Position numbers and translations under genes: made by a program. Below the pieces are notes generated by a model. That model ran no database searches and was not told the DNA's origin. It worked only from the letters and a program-made list of their open reading frames with translations. Of a stretch of DNA of 21,564 bases, positions 1 to 8,490 are shown in pieces. The stretch is from positions 1 to 21,564 of the IMG/VR virus record IMGVR_UViG_3300025890_000184. One strand, 5' to 3'. The stretch's first letter is position 1. Every line of letters begins with the position of its first letter. This DNA is from a virus.

Positions 1-3000
1 TTGTAATTGTTATTGCACCATTATTACCATCTTGCCTTAGATGTATTAATTCATTGTCCATTGAAGCATTTTCAGCAATAACACTAACAAGTGGATTTGC
101 GGTAGCTGCCGCATTTGAGTATATCTCTAATGCTTTATCACCTGAATTAGACGTATCTATGTAAACGGCTGGTGTATCATAATCATCATGGTCAATGTGT
201 ATTGCCGTTCTATCATCTGAATATATCGATAGTGTAGCAGTATTTTCAATGTTTGATGAGTGTCCACCAAAAATTGACATTTTTTCAAATACTTCAAGTT
301 TGTCCTCTACACGAGCTTTACTTGATTCTAACCTACCAAACGAACCTGTTGAGGTTGATGAACCACTTATTGTGTTTCCAATAAAGGTATGTGTATCATC
401 AGCACTATCACCAAATACCGTAGAACCGCTTTTTTCAGCAACAGTTAAGTTTGTTACTGAAGAACTTACTATTAATTCTTGTGCAGTTAATGTTCCTGTA
501 ACATTTACATCACCTGTTACTCCTAATGTTGAACCATCAAAAGTTAGATTAGCCTCTGCAGTTCCTGTATTATCACCGTCCGAAGTTATTATTCTATTAG
601 CACCATCACTAGCCAATGGTATAAGTCCAGTTACTCCTTGTAAACCTTGAATACCTTGTAAGCCTTGAATTCCTTGAACACCTTGAGCACCATCAGAACC
701 ATCGGAACCAGTAGTTCCTTGAGTTCCTTTTATACCTTGTACACCTTGGATTCCTTGTATACCTTGGGCACCGATTGTACCTTGAATTCCTTTGATACCC
801 TGTAGCCCTTGGATTCCTTGAACACCTTGCGAACCAGTGGAACCAGTATCTCCAGTAGTTCCTTGAGTTCCTTTTGTGCCTTGTATCCCCTTTATTCCTT
901 GTAACCCTTGTATTCCTTGAACACCCTGTGAACCAGTAGAACCAGTATTTCCTGTAGTTCCTTGTGTTCCGTTTGTTCCTTGAATACCTTTTATTCCTTG
1001 TAAGCCTTGAATTCCTTGTAATCCTTGAATGCCTTGAGCACCAGTTGTACCTTGAGTACCGATTGTACCTTGAATTCCTTTGATACCTTGTATACCCTGA
1101 ACACCTTGGGAACCAGTACCACCAGTAGAGCCAGTGGTTCCTTGTGTTCCGTTTGTTCCTTGAATACCTTTTATTCCTTGTAAGCCTTGTACACCTTGAA
1201 TTCCTTGTATTCCTTGAGTACCAGTCGAACCAGTTGTACCTTGAGTTCCACTTATTCCTTGAATACCTTGTACACCTTGGCTACCAGTACCACCAGTAGA
1301 ACCAGTTGTACCTTGAATACCTAACGTACCTTGTATACCTAACGTACCTTGTATACCCTTTATTCCTTGTAGGCCTTGGATTCCTTGTAAGCCTTGTATT
1401 CCTTGGACACCTTGCGAACCAGTACTTCCTGTAGTTCCTTGAGTTCCTTTTATACCTTGTACACCTTGAACTCCTGTATCTCCTTTATCACCAGTCCTTG
1501 CGAATGTGACTATTATATCTTCATCATTACTGAATGGAGAAGCAGCTGATGAATCTACTACTGAGATTACAATCGTATGCCATCCTGTATTGTCGGTTTC
1601 ACTTGCTATAGTACCTAATATAAATTGACTACTGTCAGTCTTATTTGAAATCTTTACATGACCTTTTATTGTAGAAGTTGAAGCATCAATTGTTGCAAGA
1701 TAACTTGATATGTCTGTACCATTGACATCTTCTTCATCTATGTATATATTAGTAGCACCATTTTGTGTAGAATTATTTAGTCTGAGTTTACCACTTCCTG
1801 GATCTGATGTAGTTGTTGTTGTACTGAAGTCGTATTCGAATGTCGCACCACCAAAGTTACCTTCAACTCCTTGTATACCTTGTAAGCCTTGAATTCCTTG
1901 TACGCCTTGAGAACCAGTGGAACCAGTAGTTCCTTGAGTACCAATTATACCTTGAGTTCCAATTGTTCCTTGAATTCCTTTGATTCCTTGTAAACCTTGT
2001 AGTCCTTGTAAGCCTTGGATTCCTTGTACGCCTTGCGAACCAGTACTTCCTGTAGTTCCCTGCGTTCCAATCGTACCTTGTACGCCTTTAATACCTTGTA
2101 AGCCTTGAATTCCTTGTATTCCTTGAGTACCAGTTGAACCAGTAGTTCCTTGAGTTCCTTTGATACCTTGTAAGCCTTGAATTCCTTGAACACCCTGCGA
2201 ACCAGTAGAACCAGTAGTTCCTTGTGTACCGATTAATCCTTGTATTCCTTGTAAGCCTTGAATTCCTTGTAAGCCTTGAATTCCTTGTATACCTTGGGTT
2301 CCTGTAGTTCCAGTAGTTCCTTGAGTTCCGTTTGTACCTTGAGTTCCAATTATTCCTTGTATTCCTTGAATACCTTGAGAGCCTGTAGAACCAGTAGAAC
2401 CAGTAGTTCCTTGTGTACCAATTATACCTTGTAAGCCAGTTGTACCCTGAATACCCTTTATACCTTGTAATCCTTGAATTCCTTGTACACCTTGAGTACC
2501 AGTCGAACCAGTTGTACCTTGAGTTCCGACTAATCCTTGTATTCCTTGTAAGCCTTGAATTCCTTGTATACCTTGAGTTCCAGCACCAGTTGTACCTTGT
2601 GTACCAATTGTACCTTGTATACCGATTATACCTTGAGTACCAGCACCAGTTGTACCTTGTGAACCTACACCTGAAGCTCCTTGTACACCTTGAGAACCAG
2701 CAGGTCCTGTTCCTCCAGTACCACCAGTGCCACCAGTAGTTCCTTGAGTTCCAGCACCAGTTGTACCCTGCGTACCGATTATACCTTGTAGTCCTTGAAT
2801 TCCTTGAATTCCTTGTAAACCTTGTACGCCTTGAATTCCTTGAGTTCCGTTTGTACCTTGAGTTCCAATTATTCCTTGTAAGCCTTGAATTCCCTGTACA
2901 CCTTGTACTCCTTGAGAACCTGTAGAACCAGTCGTACCCTGAGTTCCTTTTGTGCCTTGTATCCCTTTTATTCCTTGTAAGCCTTGTATGCCTTGAATTC

Positions 3001-4951
3001 CTTGACTACCAGTCGAACCAGTTGTACCTTGAGTTCCTTTTATTCCTTGCAATCCTTGCAATCCTTGTATACCTTGCGTACCAGTTGTACCCTGCGTTCC
3101 AGTTATTCCTTGAATTCCTTGAGCACCAATATTACCAGTTGTACCTTGAGTTCCACTTGCACCTTGTGTACCTTGAACGCCACGTATACCTTGTAAACCT
3201 TGTAATCCTTGTAAGCCTTGAATACCTTGAGTTCCTTGAATTCCACTTATACCTTGTAAGCCTTGAATTCCTTGTAATCCTTGAATACCTTGTGTACCTT
3301 GAGTTCCTATCAATCCTTGTATTCCTTGAACACCTTGAGTACCAGTATCTCCTTTATCACCAGTTCTTGCGAATGTAACTATTATATCTTCTGTGTTGCT
3401 GAAAGGGTTGGTATCAGATGAATCAACAGCACTTACTGTAATGTCGAAGTAACCAGTATTTTCCGTTAGACTTGCTATAGTAAATAATAAGAACTGACTA
3501 CTATCGGTTTTATTTGAGATTTTTACATGACCTTTTAAAGTAGAAGTTGAGTCGTCTATAGTTCGTAAATAATTTTGTATATCATTACCACCGACATCAG
3601 TATCGTCTATAAAAATACTAGCAGCACTGTTCTGTGTGGCATTGTCTAATCGTAGTTTACCAGTACCAGGATCAGCATCAGCTGTCGTAGTATCAAAGTC
3701 ATATTCAAAAGTAGCACCACCAAAGTTACCTTCTATACCCTGTATACCTTGGACACCTTGAGTTCCAGTTGTTCCCTGTGTACCAGTTGTACCTTGAGTT
3801 CCGATTAATCCTTGTATTCCTTGTAAGCCTTGAATTCCTTGTAATCCTTGAATTCCTTGTATACCTTGAGTTCCAGTTGTTCCTTGAGTACCATTCGTAC
3901 CTTGTATACCCTTTATACCTTGTATACCTTGGACGCCAATTGTACCTTGAGTACCGATTGTACCTTGAGTACCAGTTATTCCTTGTATTCCTTGAACACC
4001 CTGTAAACCAGTATTACCAGTTGTACCTTGAGTACCAATTATACCTTGAGTACCAGTTGTTCCTTGTACACCAATTGTACCTTGAGTTCCGATTAATCCT
4101 TGTATTCCTTGTAAGCCTTGAATTCCTTGTATACCTTGAATTCCTTGTACACCTTGAGCACCAACTGTACCTTGTGTACCAATTGTACCTTGAGTTCCAG
4201 TACTTCCTGTAGTTCCTTGTGTTCCAGCACCAGTTGTTCCTTGAGTACCGATACTACCTAAAGTTCCTTGCGTTCCAGTAGTTCCTTGTGTTCCAGCACC
4301 ATCAACACCTTGAGCACCATCAGTTCCTTGCGTACCAGTTCCACCACTAACACCTTGAACTCCAGCACCAACAGCACCTTGAGTTCCATCAGTTCCTTGT
4401 GTACCAGTTCCACCAACACTACCAGTAGTACCCTGCGTACCAGCACCTGTAGCACCTTGTGTACCTTGAGTTCCATCTAATCCTTGTATACCTTGTAAGC
4501 CTTGAATTCCTTGTATACCTTGAGCACCAGTATTACCTGAAGCACCTTGAGCACCTGTCGTACCTAATGTACCTTGTGTACCATTTAATCCTTGAATTCC
4601 TTGTGTACCTTGCGTACCAGTTGAGATATTTGTTAGTCCACTACCATCACCTACAAATGAACCAGTAAAACTAGAACCAGTAACTCCTGTTGAAGTTGAG
4701 AAATCTACATTTGATTGTGATACGATAAGACTGCCTGTTATAATAGCAGAACCTGAAAATGGAAATCCTGCTCCACTACCAGCACTAGCCAATGATTCGG
4801 AAGTAAATGTACCACCACCGATTTTTATTTGTCCAAATGAACCAGTTGATAATGCGGAACCACTTAGTTCACCATCTACCTGCAAGCTTCCGCTTATAGT
4901 AAATGAACCTGTAAAATTTGGATCTAAATGTTTAGACTTTAGTAATGCCAT
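1..4951 (-). CDS. Giant collagen-like phage fibre protein (partial, 3' end outside window)
   Basis: An open frame runs leftwards from ATG at 4951 to the window edge, 1650 codons without a stop. Residues 1-109 are a Gly/Ser-rich head ([26 protein letters not shown]) typical of phage fibre attachment regions. Three blocks of Gly-X-Y triplets follow, about 360 in all, dominated by [12 protein letters not shown] and GTT. They are separated by two copies of a roughly 125-residue non-collagen domain. After about position 620 comes a non-repetitive region ([18 protein letters not shown], then [19 protein letters not shown]) that continues beyond the window. Phage collagen-like proteins form trimeric rods in tail or side fibres; a receptor-binding role is inferred. 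The start overlaps the upstream zinc-ribbon ORF by 20 bases and has only a weak purine-rich AAGAAG ahead of it, so translational coupling is likely. The real C-terminus is not visible. Confidence 0.9.
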   Translation of the reverse strand, partial: MALLKSKHLDPNFTGSFTISGSLQVDGELSGSALSTGSFGQIKIGGGTFTSESLASAGSGAGFPFSGSAIITGSLIVSQSNVDFSTSTGVTGSSFTGSFVGDGSGLTNISTGTQGTQGIQGLNGTQGTLGTTGAQGASGNTGAQGIQGIQGLQGIQGLDGTQGTQGATGAGTQGTTGSVGGTGTQGTDGTQGAVGAGVQGVSGGTGTQGTDGAQGVDGAGTQGTTGTQGTLGSIGTQGTTGAGTQGTTGSTGTQGTIGTQGTVGAQGVQGIQGIQGIQGLQGIQGLIGTQGTIGVQGTTGTQGIIGTQGTTGNTGLQGVQGIQGITGTQGTIGTQGTIGVQGIQGIKGIQGTNGTQGTTGTQGIQGIQGLQGIQGLQGIQGLIGTQGTTGTQGTTGTQGVQGIQGIEGNFGGATFEYDFDTTTADADPGTGKLRLDNATQNSAASIFIDDTDVGGNDIQNYLRTIDDSTSTLKGHVKISNKTDSSQFLLFTIASLTENTGYFDITVSAVDSSDTNPFSNTEDIIVTFARTGDKGDTGTQGVQGIQGLIGTQGTQGIQGLQGIQGLQGISGIQGTQGIQGLQGLQGLQGIRGVQGTQGASGTQGTTGNIGAQGIQGITGTQGTTGTQGIQGLQGLQGIKGTQGTTGSTGSQGIQGIQGLQGIKGIQGTKGTQGTTGSTGSQGVQGVQGIQGLQGIIGTQGTNGTQGIQGVQGLQGIQGIQGLQGIIGTQGTTGAGTQGTTGGTGGTGGTGPAGSQGVQGASGVGSQGTTGAGTQGIIGIQGTIGTQGTTGAGTQGIQGIQGLQGIQGLVGTQGTTGSTGTQGVQGIQGLQGIKGIQGTTGLQGIIGTQGTTGSTGSTGSQGIQGIQGIIGTQGTNGTQGTTGTTGTQGIQGIQGLQGIQGLQGIQGLIGTQGTTGSTGSQGVQGIQGLQGIKGTQGTTGSTGTQGIQGIQGLQGIKGVQGTIGTQGTTGSTGSQGVQGIQGLQGLQGLQGIKGIQGTIGTQGIIGTQGTTGSTGSQGVQGIQGLQGIQGVEGNFGGATFEYDFSTTTTTSDPGSGKLRLNNSTQNGATNIYIDEEDVNGTDISSYLATIDASTSTIKGHVKISNKTDSSQFILGTIASETDNTGWHTIVISVVDSSAASPFSNDEDIIVTFARTGDKGDTGVQGVQGIKGTQGTTGSTGSQGVQGIQGLQGIQGLQGIKGIQGTLGIQGTLGIQGTTGSTGGTGSQGVQGIQGISGTQGTTGSTGTQGIQGIQGVQGLQGIKGIQGTNGTQGTTGSTGGTGSQGVQGIQGIKGIQGTIGTQGTTGAQGIQGLQGIQGLQGIKGIQGTNGTQGTTGNTGSTGSQGVQGIQGLQGIKGIQGTKGTQGTTGDTGSTGSQGVQGIQGLQGIKGIQGTIGAQGIQGIQGVQGIKGTQGTTGSDGSDGAQGVQGIQGLQGIQGLQGVTGLIPLASDGANRIITSDGDNTGTAEANLTFDGSTLGVTGDVNVTGTLTAQELIVSSSVTNLTVAEKSGSTVFGDSADDTHTFIGNTISGSSTSTGSFGRLESSKARVEDKLEVFEKMSIFGGHSSNIENTATLSIYSDDRTAIHIDHDDYDTPAVYIDTSNSGDKALEIYSNAAATANPLVSVIAENASMDNELIHLRQDGNNGAITIT
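622..1494 (-). repeat. Collagen block 3
   Basis: About 290 residues of Gly-X-Y triplets, including several GIK triplets. It ends at [18 protein letters not shown], where the non-repetitive distal region begins. Confidence 0.92.
1495..1872 (-). repeat. Inserted non-collagen module, copy B
   Basis: The second copy of the inserted domain. It begins [19 protein letters not shown], shares [15 protein letters not shown] with copy A, and ends [17 protein letters not shown]. It differs from copy A by a two-residue deletion near the start and scattered substitutions. The two copies lie about 1860 bases apart in the same frame. Confidence 0.88.
1873..3357 (-). repeat. Collagen block 2 (longest Gly-X-Y block)
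   Basis: About 495 residues of Gly-X-Y repeats, mostly [12 protein letters not shown] with GST/GTT spacers. Near 2580-2760 it contains Gly-Ala-Gly and Gly-Val-Gly breaks and a run of GGT units. The only proline I found in the collagen region is in the triplet Gly-Pro-Ala at about 2699-2707. The DNA is dense in the sequence GAATTC because Gly-Ile-Gln is usually written GGA-ATT-CAA. Confidence 0.93.
3358..3736 (-). repeat. Inserted non-collagen module, copy A
   Basis: A roughly 125-residue globular insert in the collagen frame. It begins [20 protein letters not shown], contains [15 protein letters not shown], and ends [17 protein letters not shown], where the collagen repeats resume. It is clearly homologous to the segment at 1495-1872, with roughly two thirds of residues identical by eye. 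No known family was recognised. The conserved beta-rich pattern suggests a trimeric beta domain that restarts or orients the triple helix, which is an inference. Confidence 0.88.
3737..4623 (-). repeat. Collagen block 1 (N-terminal Gly-X-Y repeats)
   Basis: About 295 residues of Gly-X-Y triplets, encoded by an imperfect 9-base unit read as GGN-NNN-CAA on the minus strand. This block has the most varied composition (GTD, GAV, GSV, GLD) and several one-residue phase breaks of the form Gly-Ala-Gly, as in GATGAGTQG. The 9-base periodicity is obvious on the plus strand as recurring ccttgnat/acc. Confidence 0.93.
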
Positions 4952-5210
4952 GTCTTATATCTTCTTGTTTTTTATCAATCCACCACTTTCGAACAGAATG
5001 AGAAATTTTTCTTTTATGTTCATATGTTTTAGGTTGTTTCATTTTATCTAATGTCTCCATAGTAACTCTTCTATCCATTTGAGCACAAGACTTACAAACA
5101 GAATTATTTCCTACTGCCCTATCAAAAGAATCTTTTCTTGTATAGGTTAGTCTCTTACCACACTCCGGACAAGGTCTATTTTTCCTATCATTCCAATGAC
5201 GTTTTCTCAT
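4932..5210 (-). CDS. Small zinc-ribbon protein with NUMOD3-like tail, possible homing-endonuclease remnant
   Basis: A 92-residue basic protein from ATG at 5210 (a TTG at 5225 would add five residues). It carries two Cys pairs, C14-x-x-C17 (CPEC) and C39-x-x-C42 (CKSC), which form a four-cysteine zinc ribbon. Near residues 62-77 the segment [16 protein letters not shown] resembles the NUMOD3 DNA-binding repeat found in phage GIY-YIG and HNH homing endonucleases. I see no catalytic HNH or GIY-YIG motif, so it is either a stand-alone DNA-binding protein or the remnant of a homing enzyme. No Shine-Dalgarno site is visible upstream of either start. Its 3' end overlaps the first 20 bases of the collagen fibre gene. 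Free-standing homing genes often lie beside phage structural genes, which fits but does not prove the remnant idea. Confidence 0.65.
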   Translation of the reverse strand: MRKRHWNDRKNRPCPECGKRLTYTRKDSFDRAVGNNSVCKSCAQMDRRVTMETLDKMKQPKTYEHKRKISHSVRKWWIDKKQEDIRHGITKV

Positions 5211-5213
5211 ACA

Positions 5214-5221
5214 TATAAATA
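5214..5221 (-). promoter_or_regulatory. Intergenic octamer ATATTTAT, candidate late promoter
   Basis: A copy of the octamer between the gp15-like gene and the zinc-ribbon ORF. It lies only three bases before the ATG at 5210, so if it is a promoter the ORF would be leaderless, or the transcript would mainly serve the fibre gene at 4951. A very short inverted repeat with a T run (5230-5240) lies just upstream. Confidence 0.4.
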
Positions 5222-5249
5222 TCAAAAAATGGTAAAACCAATGTGGAAA

Positions 5250-6791
5250 TTACGAATTAAATTTGCCTTGAGCGATAATTTCATCATCGGATTCTAAGTC
5301 ATAACCTATACTAGTTGTATTGACTTTTAGTAAAAATGTTGTACTATTTTGTTGTATTTCTAAAGCATCATGCTCCATATATTGTCCATTTATAAAAAAT
5401 ACAAAGTCTTGTTCATTAGTAGCAGACAATCCAGTTGGTGCTGAAGCAGTTACAGCATTGAAACTAGCAGTAGCAGATGATATTGAATTTGATTTTTTTA
5501 CAAATGATTTTCTCAAATAAGTATCGGTAGATGAAGCAGCATCCAAATTATTTCCATTTAGTACCAATGAACCAGTAATATTTACTGAGCCTGTAAATTG
5601 ATGATTATCATCTAATGTATCACCAGAAATAGTTGAGCCTGATTTGAAACTAGAAGTAATATGCATTACAGAAGAAGATACAATATAGTTTTCAGCTATT
5701 ATATCACCTTGTACTACCCAATCAGTATTTACCTGTGCTTTACCATCGTCTCTCTGTGATATTTCAAATGATGTAGGACCAATATGTAATACATTTGAAG
5801 CAGTTACATTTTGAAATTGTACTGTGCTGGAAGTACCAACATCTTGACCAATCGAAAATTGAAAATTAGATGTAGAAGTACCATCAAATGTACCAGCACC
5901 CGCAATACTAACACCAGTCCCTTCGACTATGCTAAATGGATTCTCTAATCCACCACCTTTAGATTTTTGCTGAACACTTACATTTATATCTTGTCCTTTT
6001 TTTGTAATAGCTCCTAAATCTAAAGAAACATCATCTCCAATTAGAATTCTTTTAGGAGTTAATTTTTTCTGTGTCGTTACTACATCTGAAAATTCTTCTG
6101 GTAAAAGATAACCATTCATAGTTACTGAAAAAGTAGTTTTTATAATTCTCTCAGAGTTTACTGTTACTTCACTAGCATCAGTATAATTGTCAATCTGTGT
6201 TCTGAATTTGAACTTGCCATCTTCTCCCCAATAAGCACCTTCACTATAAATTAGTTTCTCTACAATAGAGTTCATTTGCTCTGTATAAGTACACCATATT
6301 ACAAACTCATACTGAAGTTTTACATAATCAGGCACAGCTACAGAATATAATTCTTTAGTTGGATTTAGTCCTTGTTGTACAGAAAACTTATCGTATCTAT
6401 TCTTATCACTATATTGTTTTTGAAATGTATATTGTAACTTTGGATTCAATGGGTCTAACTTATCAACTGACATTTGGTCATCTTTCTCAATAGATGTCCG
6501 TTTGAATGCTATAAGTGGTATTACTAATTGTTGTTTATTATCAAATAAAAATCCACGTTTCTGTATCATAGCCCATCGTTCAGGATTAGCATACATAATC
6601 GGCACTTTTATCAGCTCATCATTTTCAACAACTTTAGGTTTGATAACATTATTGAAGTAATACATAATAGTAGCATCAATATCCATCAACCCTATTGAAA
6701 AGTTTTTTACATTATCATCGTTTCTAGATCTATCAAAGCCACGATTTTTATTTCTTCTAGCAGAACGTGGTATTGGTTTTTCACGAGCCAT
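5250..6791 (-). CDS. gp15-like tail-completion protein fused to a fibre-like C-terminal region
   Basis: A protein of 513 residues. Residues about 30-250 (NFSIGLMDIDATIMYYFNN at the start; SVTMNGYLLPEEF near the end) have the length and position of a T4 gp15-type tail terminator, which caps the tail tube and sheath and joins them to the neck. The similarity is by context and general look, not a decisive motif. From about residue 280 the character changes to Gly/Ser/Thr-rich fibre sequence (NVTASNVLHIGPTSF; IVSSSVMHITSSFKSGST; GSVNITGSL), ending in a small beta domain (DFVFFINGQYMEHDALEI). The IVSSSV...KSGST...GD...DD.H.F.G cassette recurs in the giant fibre gene. The start codon overlaps the upstream stop (TAATG) behind a good AGGAG site. 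T4 gp15 is only about 270 residues, so the C-terminal half is extra. Confidence 0.6.
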   Translation of the reverse strand: MAREKPIPRSARRNKNRGFDRSRNDDNVKNFSIGLMDIDATIMYYFNNVIKPKVVENDELIKVPIMYANPERWAMIQKRGFLFDNKQQLVIPLIAFKRTSIEKDDQMSVDKLDPLNPKLQYTFQKQYSDKNRYDKFSVQQGLNPTKELYSVAVPDYVKLQYEFVIWCTYTEQMNSIVEKLIYSEGAYWGEDGKFKFRTQIDNYTDASEVTVNSERIIKTTFSVTMNGYLLPEEFSDVVTTQKKLTPKRILIGDDVSLDLGAITKKGQDINVSVQQKSKGGGLENPFSIVEGTGVSIAGAGTFDGTSTSNFQFSIGQDVGTSSTVQFQNVTASNVLHIGPTSFEISQRDDGKAQVNTDWVVQGDIIAENYIVSSSVMHITSSFKSGSTISGDTLDDNHQFTGSVNITGSLVLNGNNLDAASSTDTYLRKSFVKKSNSISSATASFNAVTASAPTGLSATNEQDFVFFINGQYMEHDALEIQQNSTTFLLKVNTTSIGYDLESDDEIIAQGKFNS

Positions 6792-7279
6792 TATATACTC
6801 CTAACTCTTTCAATCTGTACAGAGCTCTTTCTTACCAAAAATGTATTAGCAATAACTGAATAGTTTTGATCGAACATTCCAGCTATTAATTGATTTTCAT
6901 TTATAGAACCTACTTCAAAGTAAGCATAATTCCAATCAATCAAATCACCAATTTCTAATACCATACTAGCATCTATAAAAGATTGTCTTAGAAAAGCAAA
7001 AACTGCAGTTTGTGAATTATCTACCCCAAAGTCATTTTCGGTGAAATCAAAGTCCTCTGCTGTAATCAGACAGTTCATTTGAACACCATCACTATATACC
7101 TTATTACCCCCAGCAGATTCCCCATACATATTTATTGCTGACTCTTTTGCAGATGGTTTATAAATAGTTACTAGCTGATTTACTATTCCATCTTTGTTAC
7201 TTTGCTTATCACCAACTAACTCTTTGGTTACTCTGGTTATAAGATTTATGTCCTTTTGAGGTAAAAATCTTCCGGCCAT
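6791..7279 (-). CDS. Neck protein, gp14-like
   Basis: A protein of 162 residues. It contains FGVDNSQTAVFAFLRQSF followed by VLEIGDLIDWNYAYFEV, comparable in order to the T4 gp14 pattern of an FG...F block followed by GDLI...FEI. gp14 and gp13 form the neck that closes the filled head and accepts the tail. It lies between a gp13-like and a gp15-like gene, the T4 order. The start at 7279 is preceded by AGGAT, and the upstream stop is four bases before it. The stop overlaps the next start by one base, so the two are probably translationally coupled. Assignment rests on motif resemblance plus synteny. Confidence 0.6.
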   Translation of the reverse strand: MAGRFLPQKDINLITRVTKELVGDKQSNKDGIVNQLVTIYKPSAKESAINMYGESAGGNKVYSDGVQMNCLITAEDFDFTENDFGVDNSQTAVFAFLRQSFIDASMVLEIGDLIDWNYAYFEVGSINENQLIAGMFDQNYSVIANTFLVRKSSVQIERVRSI

Positions 7280-7283
7280 TTGA

Positions 7284-8435
7284 TTATCCTATGTATATTG
7301 GGTAAGGAACTTTTTGTAGTTTTTCTTGTAGATGCTGTGCTTCATCTTTATCAGCCTCTAACAAAGCCTTTCTACTTGTTTGTTCCAACATCTCCCTAAG
7401 TTGCGTTACCAAAATTTCTTTTTCTGTAGTAGCTTCGGTTCTTAAAGTGTCTCCATCCATTGTTGTCTCAGCACCAGGTATTGGAAGTGAAGCATATTTA
7501 CTTCTTATTGTTCCCAATAATTCTTTACATAGCGCTAAAGCGTACTTCTTTACCCACTGTTTACCTACATCATTTATAAACTCATACTTCATATTATCAT
7601 ATGGGACATTTGAAAAGTCTGAAATCACACCCTCTGAAGTTCCTTGTAGTGTATTATTTCTATCCTTTTTCAGCAGATAAGTAAAGTGTAACTTATAGTT
7701 TGATGTCGGATTAGGAAATATTCTTAGATTATTATTTACTAACTCAAATGTGTAAGCAGACTTTCTTATTTGATCATTAAACTCTATTGCCTGTACTTTT
7801 AATAAATCAGCATACATAGGCATCATCATAAAACTTATTCCTGGTGACTTATTTCCCCAACCAAATGAATCTAGCATATTATAAGAACCATCGCCTGTTC
7901 CAGCGTAAGGATCAAAATATCTAGTTACTGCAGGAGAACCTTCGTAATGAACTTTTCTTATTTCAATAGAGTCGCCGCTTTCAGATACATTTGCATACAA
8001 TTTATTCAAATCATATTGTTGTGAGCCACTAACTATGTTTATAGATCCCGTTTTATACGATATCGTACCACCAACACCGGCTTCCGTACCATATTGTTCA
8101 GATAGTTCTATAGTTCTTCCAAAGGTAGGCGATGTTTTTCTATGTGTAATGCTTGATCCTGTAGATTGTCCTTGGAGAGAAAGCAAGTTATCCTTTATAT
8201 TGAATTGGTTTACTTGTGCTGAATACTCAGTAACAGCCTCTTCATAACAAGCATAAAATTGTTTGTCTTGTAGTTCGATTGCTATGATAGGAAACCCTAA
8301 TCTCTTAGCAGCCCAATCACTAAATCTGTCAACGGAATGTATACCTGAACCATTGAATTGTGCTTCGTTATCGTAAAACCCATAAGGTGTATCACCTGGT
8401 GAAAACGAACTACTGCCTGGCCAAATTGCTTCCAT
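7284..8435 (-). CDS. Neck protein, gp13-like
   Basis: A protein of 383 residues, longer than T4 gp13 (about 309). The C-terminal third has the pattern KKYALALCKELLGTIRSKY, then LPIPGAETTMDGDTL, then LREMLEQTSRKA and a short helical end. I associate this pattern with neck/connector proteins of large T4-like phages. The N-terminal part starts MEAIWPGSSSFSPGDTPYGF and contains a helix-rich segment (FYACYEEAVTEYSAQVNQF) seen in head-completion proteins. It begins at 8435 behind TTTAGGAGAAT, a strong ribosome site, and is preceded by the intergenic octamer at 8465-8472. It is followed by the gp14-like and gp15-like genes, matching T4 13-14-15. Confidence 0.6.
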   Translation of the reverse strand: MEAIWPGSSSFSPGDTPYGFYDNEAQFNGSGIHSVDRFSDWAAKRLGFPIIAIELQDKQFYACYEEAVTEYSAQVNQFNIKDNLLSLQGQSTGSSITHRKTSPTFGRTIELSEQYGTEAGVGGTISYKTGSINIVSGSQQYDLNKLYANVSESGDSIEIRKVHYEGSPAVTRYFDPYAGTGDGSYNMLDSFGWGNKSPGISFMMMPMYADLLKVQAIEFNDQIRKSAYTFELVNNNLRIFPNPTSNYKLHFTYLLKKDRNNTLQGTSEGVISDFSNVPYDNMKYEFINDVGKQWVKKYALALCKELLGTIRSKYASLPIPGAETTMDGDTLRTEATTEKEILVTQLREMLEQTSRKALLEADKDEAQHLQEKLQKVPYPIYIG

Positions 8436-8464
8436 AAAATTCTCCTAAATGTTCTATGTCAATA

Positions 8465-8472
8465 ATAAATAT
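8465..8472 (-). promoter_or_regulatory. Intergenic octamer ATATTTAT, candidate late promoter
   Basis: The coding strand reads ATATTTAT followed by TATTGA, 29 bases upstream of the gp13-like start. The 14-base string ATATTTATTATTGA is identical to that at 10014-10027. Promoter function is inferred from recurrence and position. Confidence 0.45.
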
Positions 8473-8490
8473 AAAAAACTAATAAATTCA

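Noticed and set aside
622-4623. Possible CRISPR array or tandem satellite
   Set aside because: Repeats have 9-base periodicity, no unique spacers, and keep one open frame of Gly-X-Y codons; this is collagen coding sequence.
195-4668. Leu/Tyr-rich and Lys-rich frames within the collagen region (plus strand, and minus-strand frames at 1945-2193 and 4258-4476)
   Set aside because: They are other frames of the repeat; their low-complexity products mirror the collagen codons, and the single long minus frame explains the region.
5230-5240. Weak terminator between the gp15-like gene and the zinc-ribbon ORF
   Set aside because: Only a four-pair stem (TGGT/ACCA) before a run of six T; too short to call.
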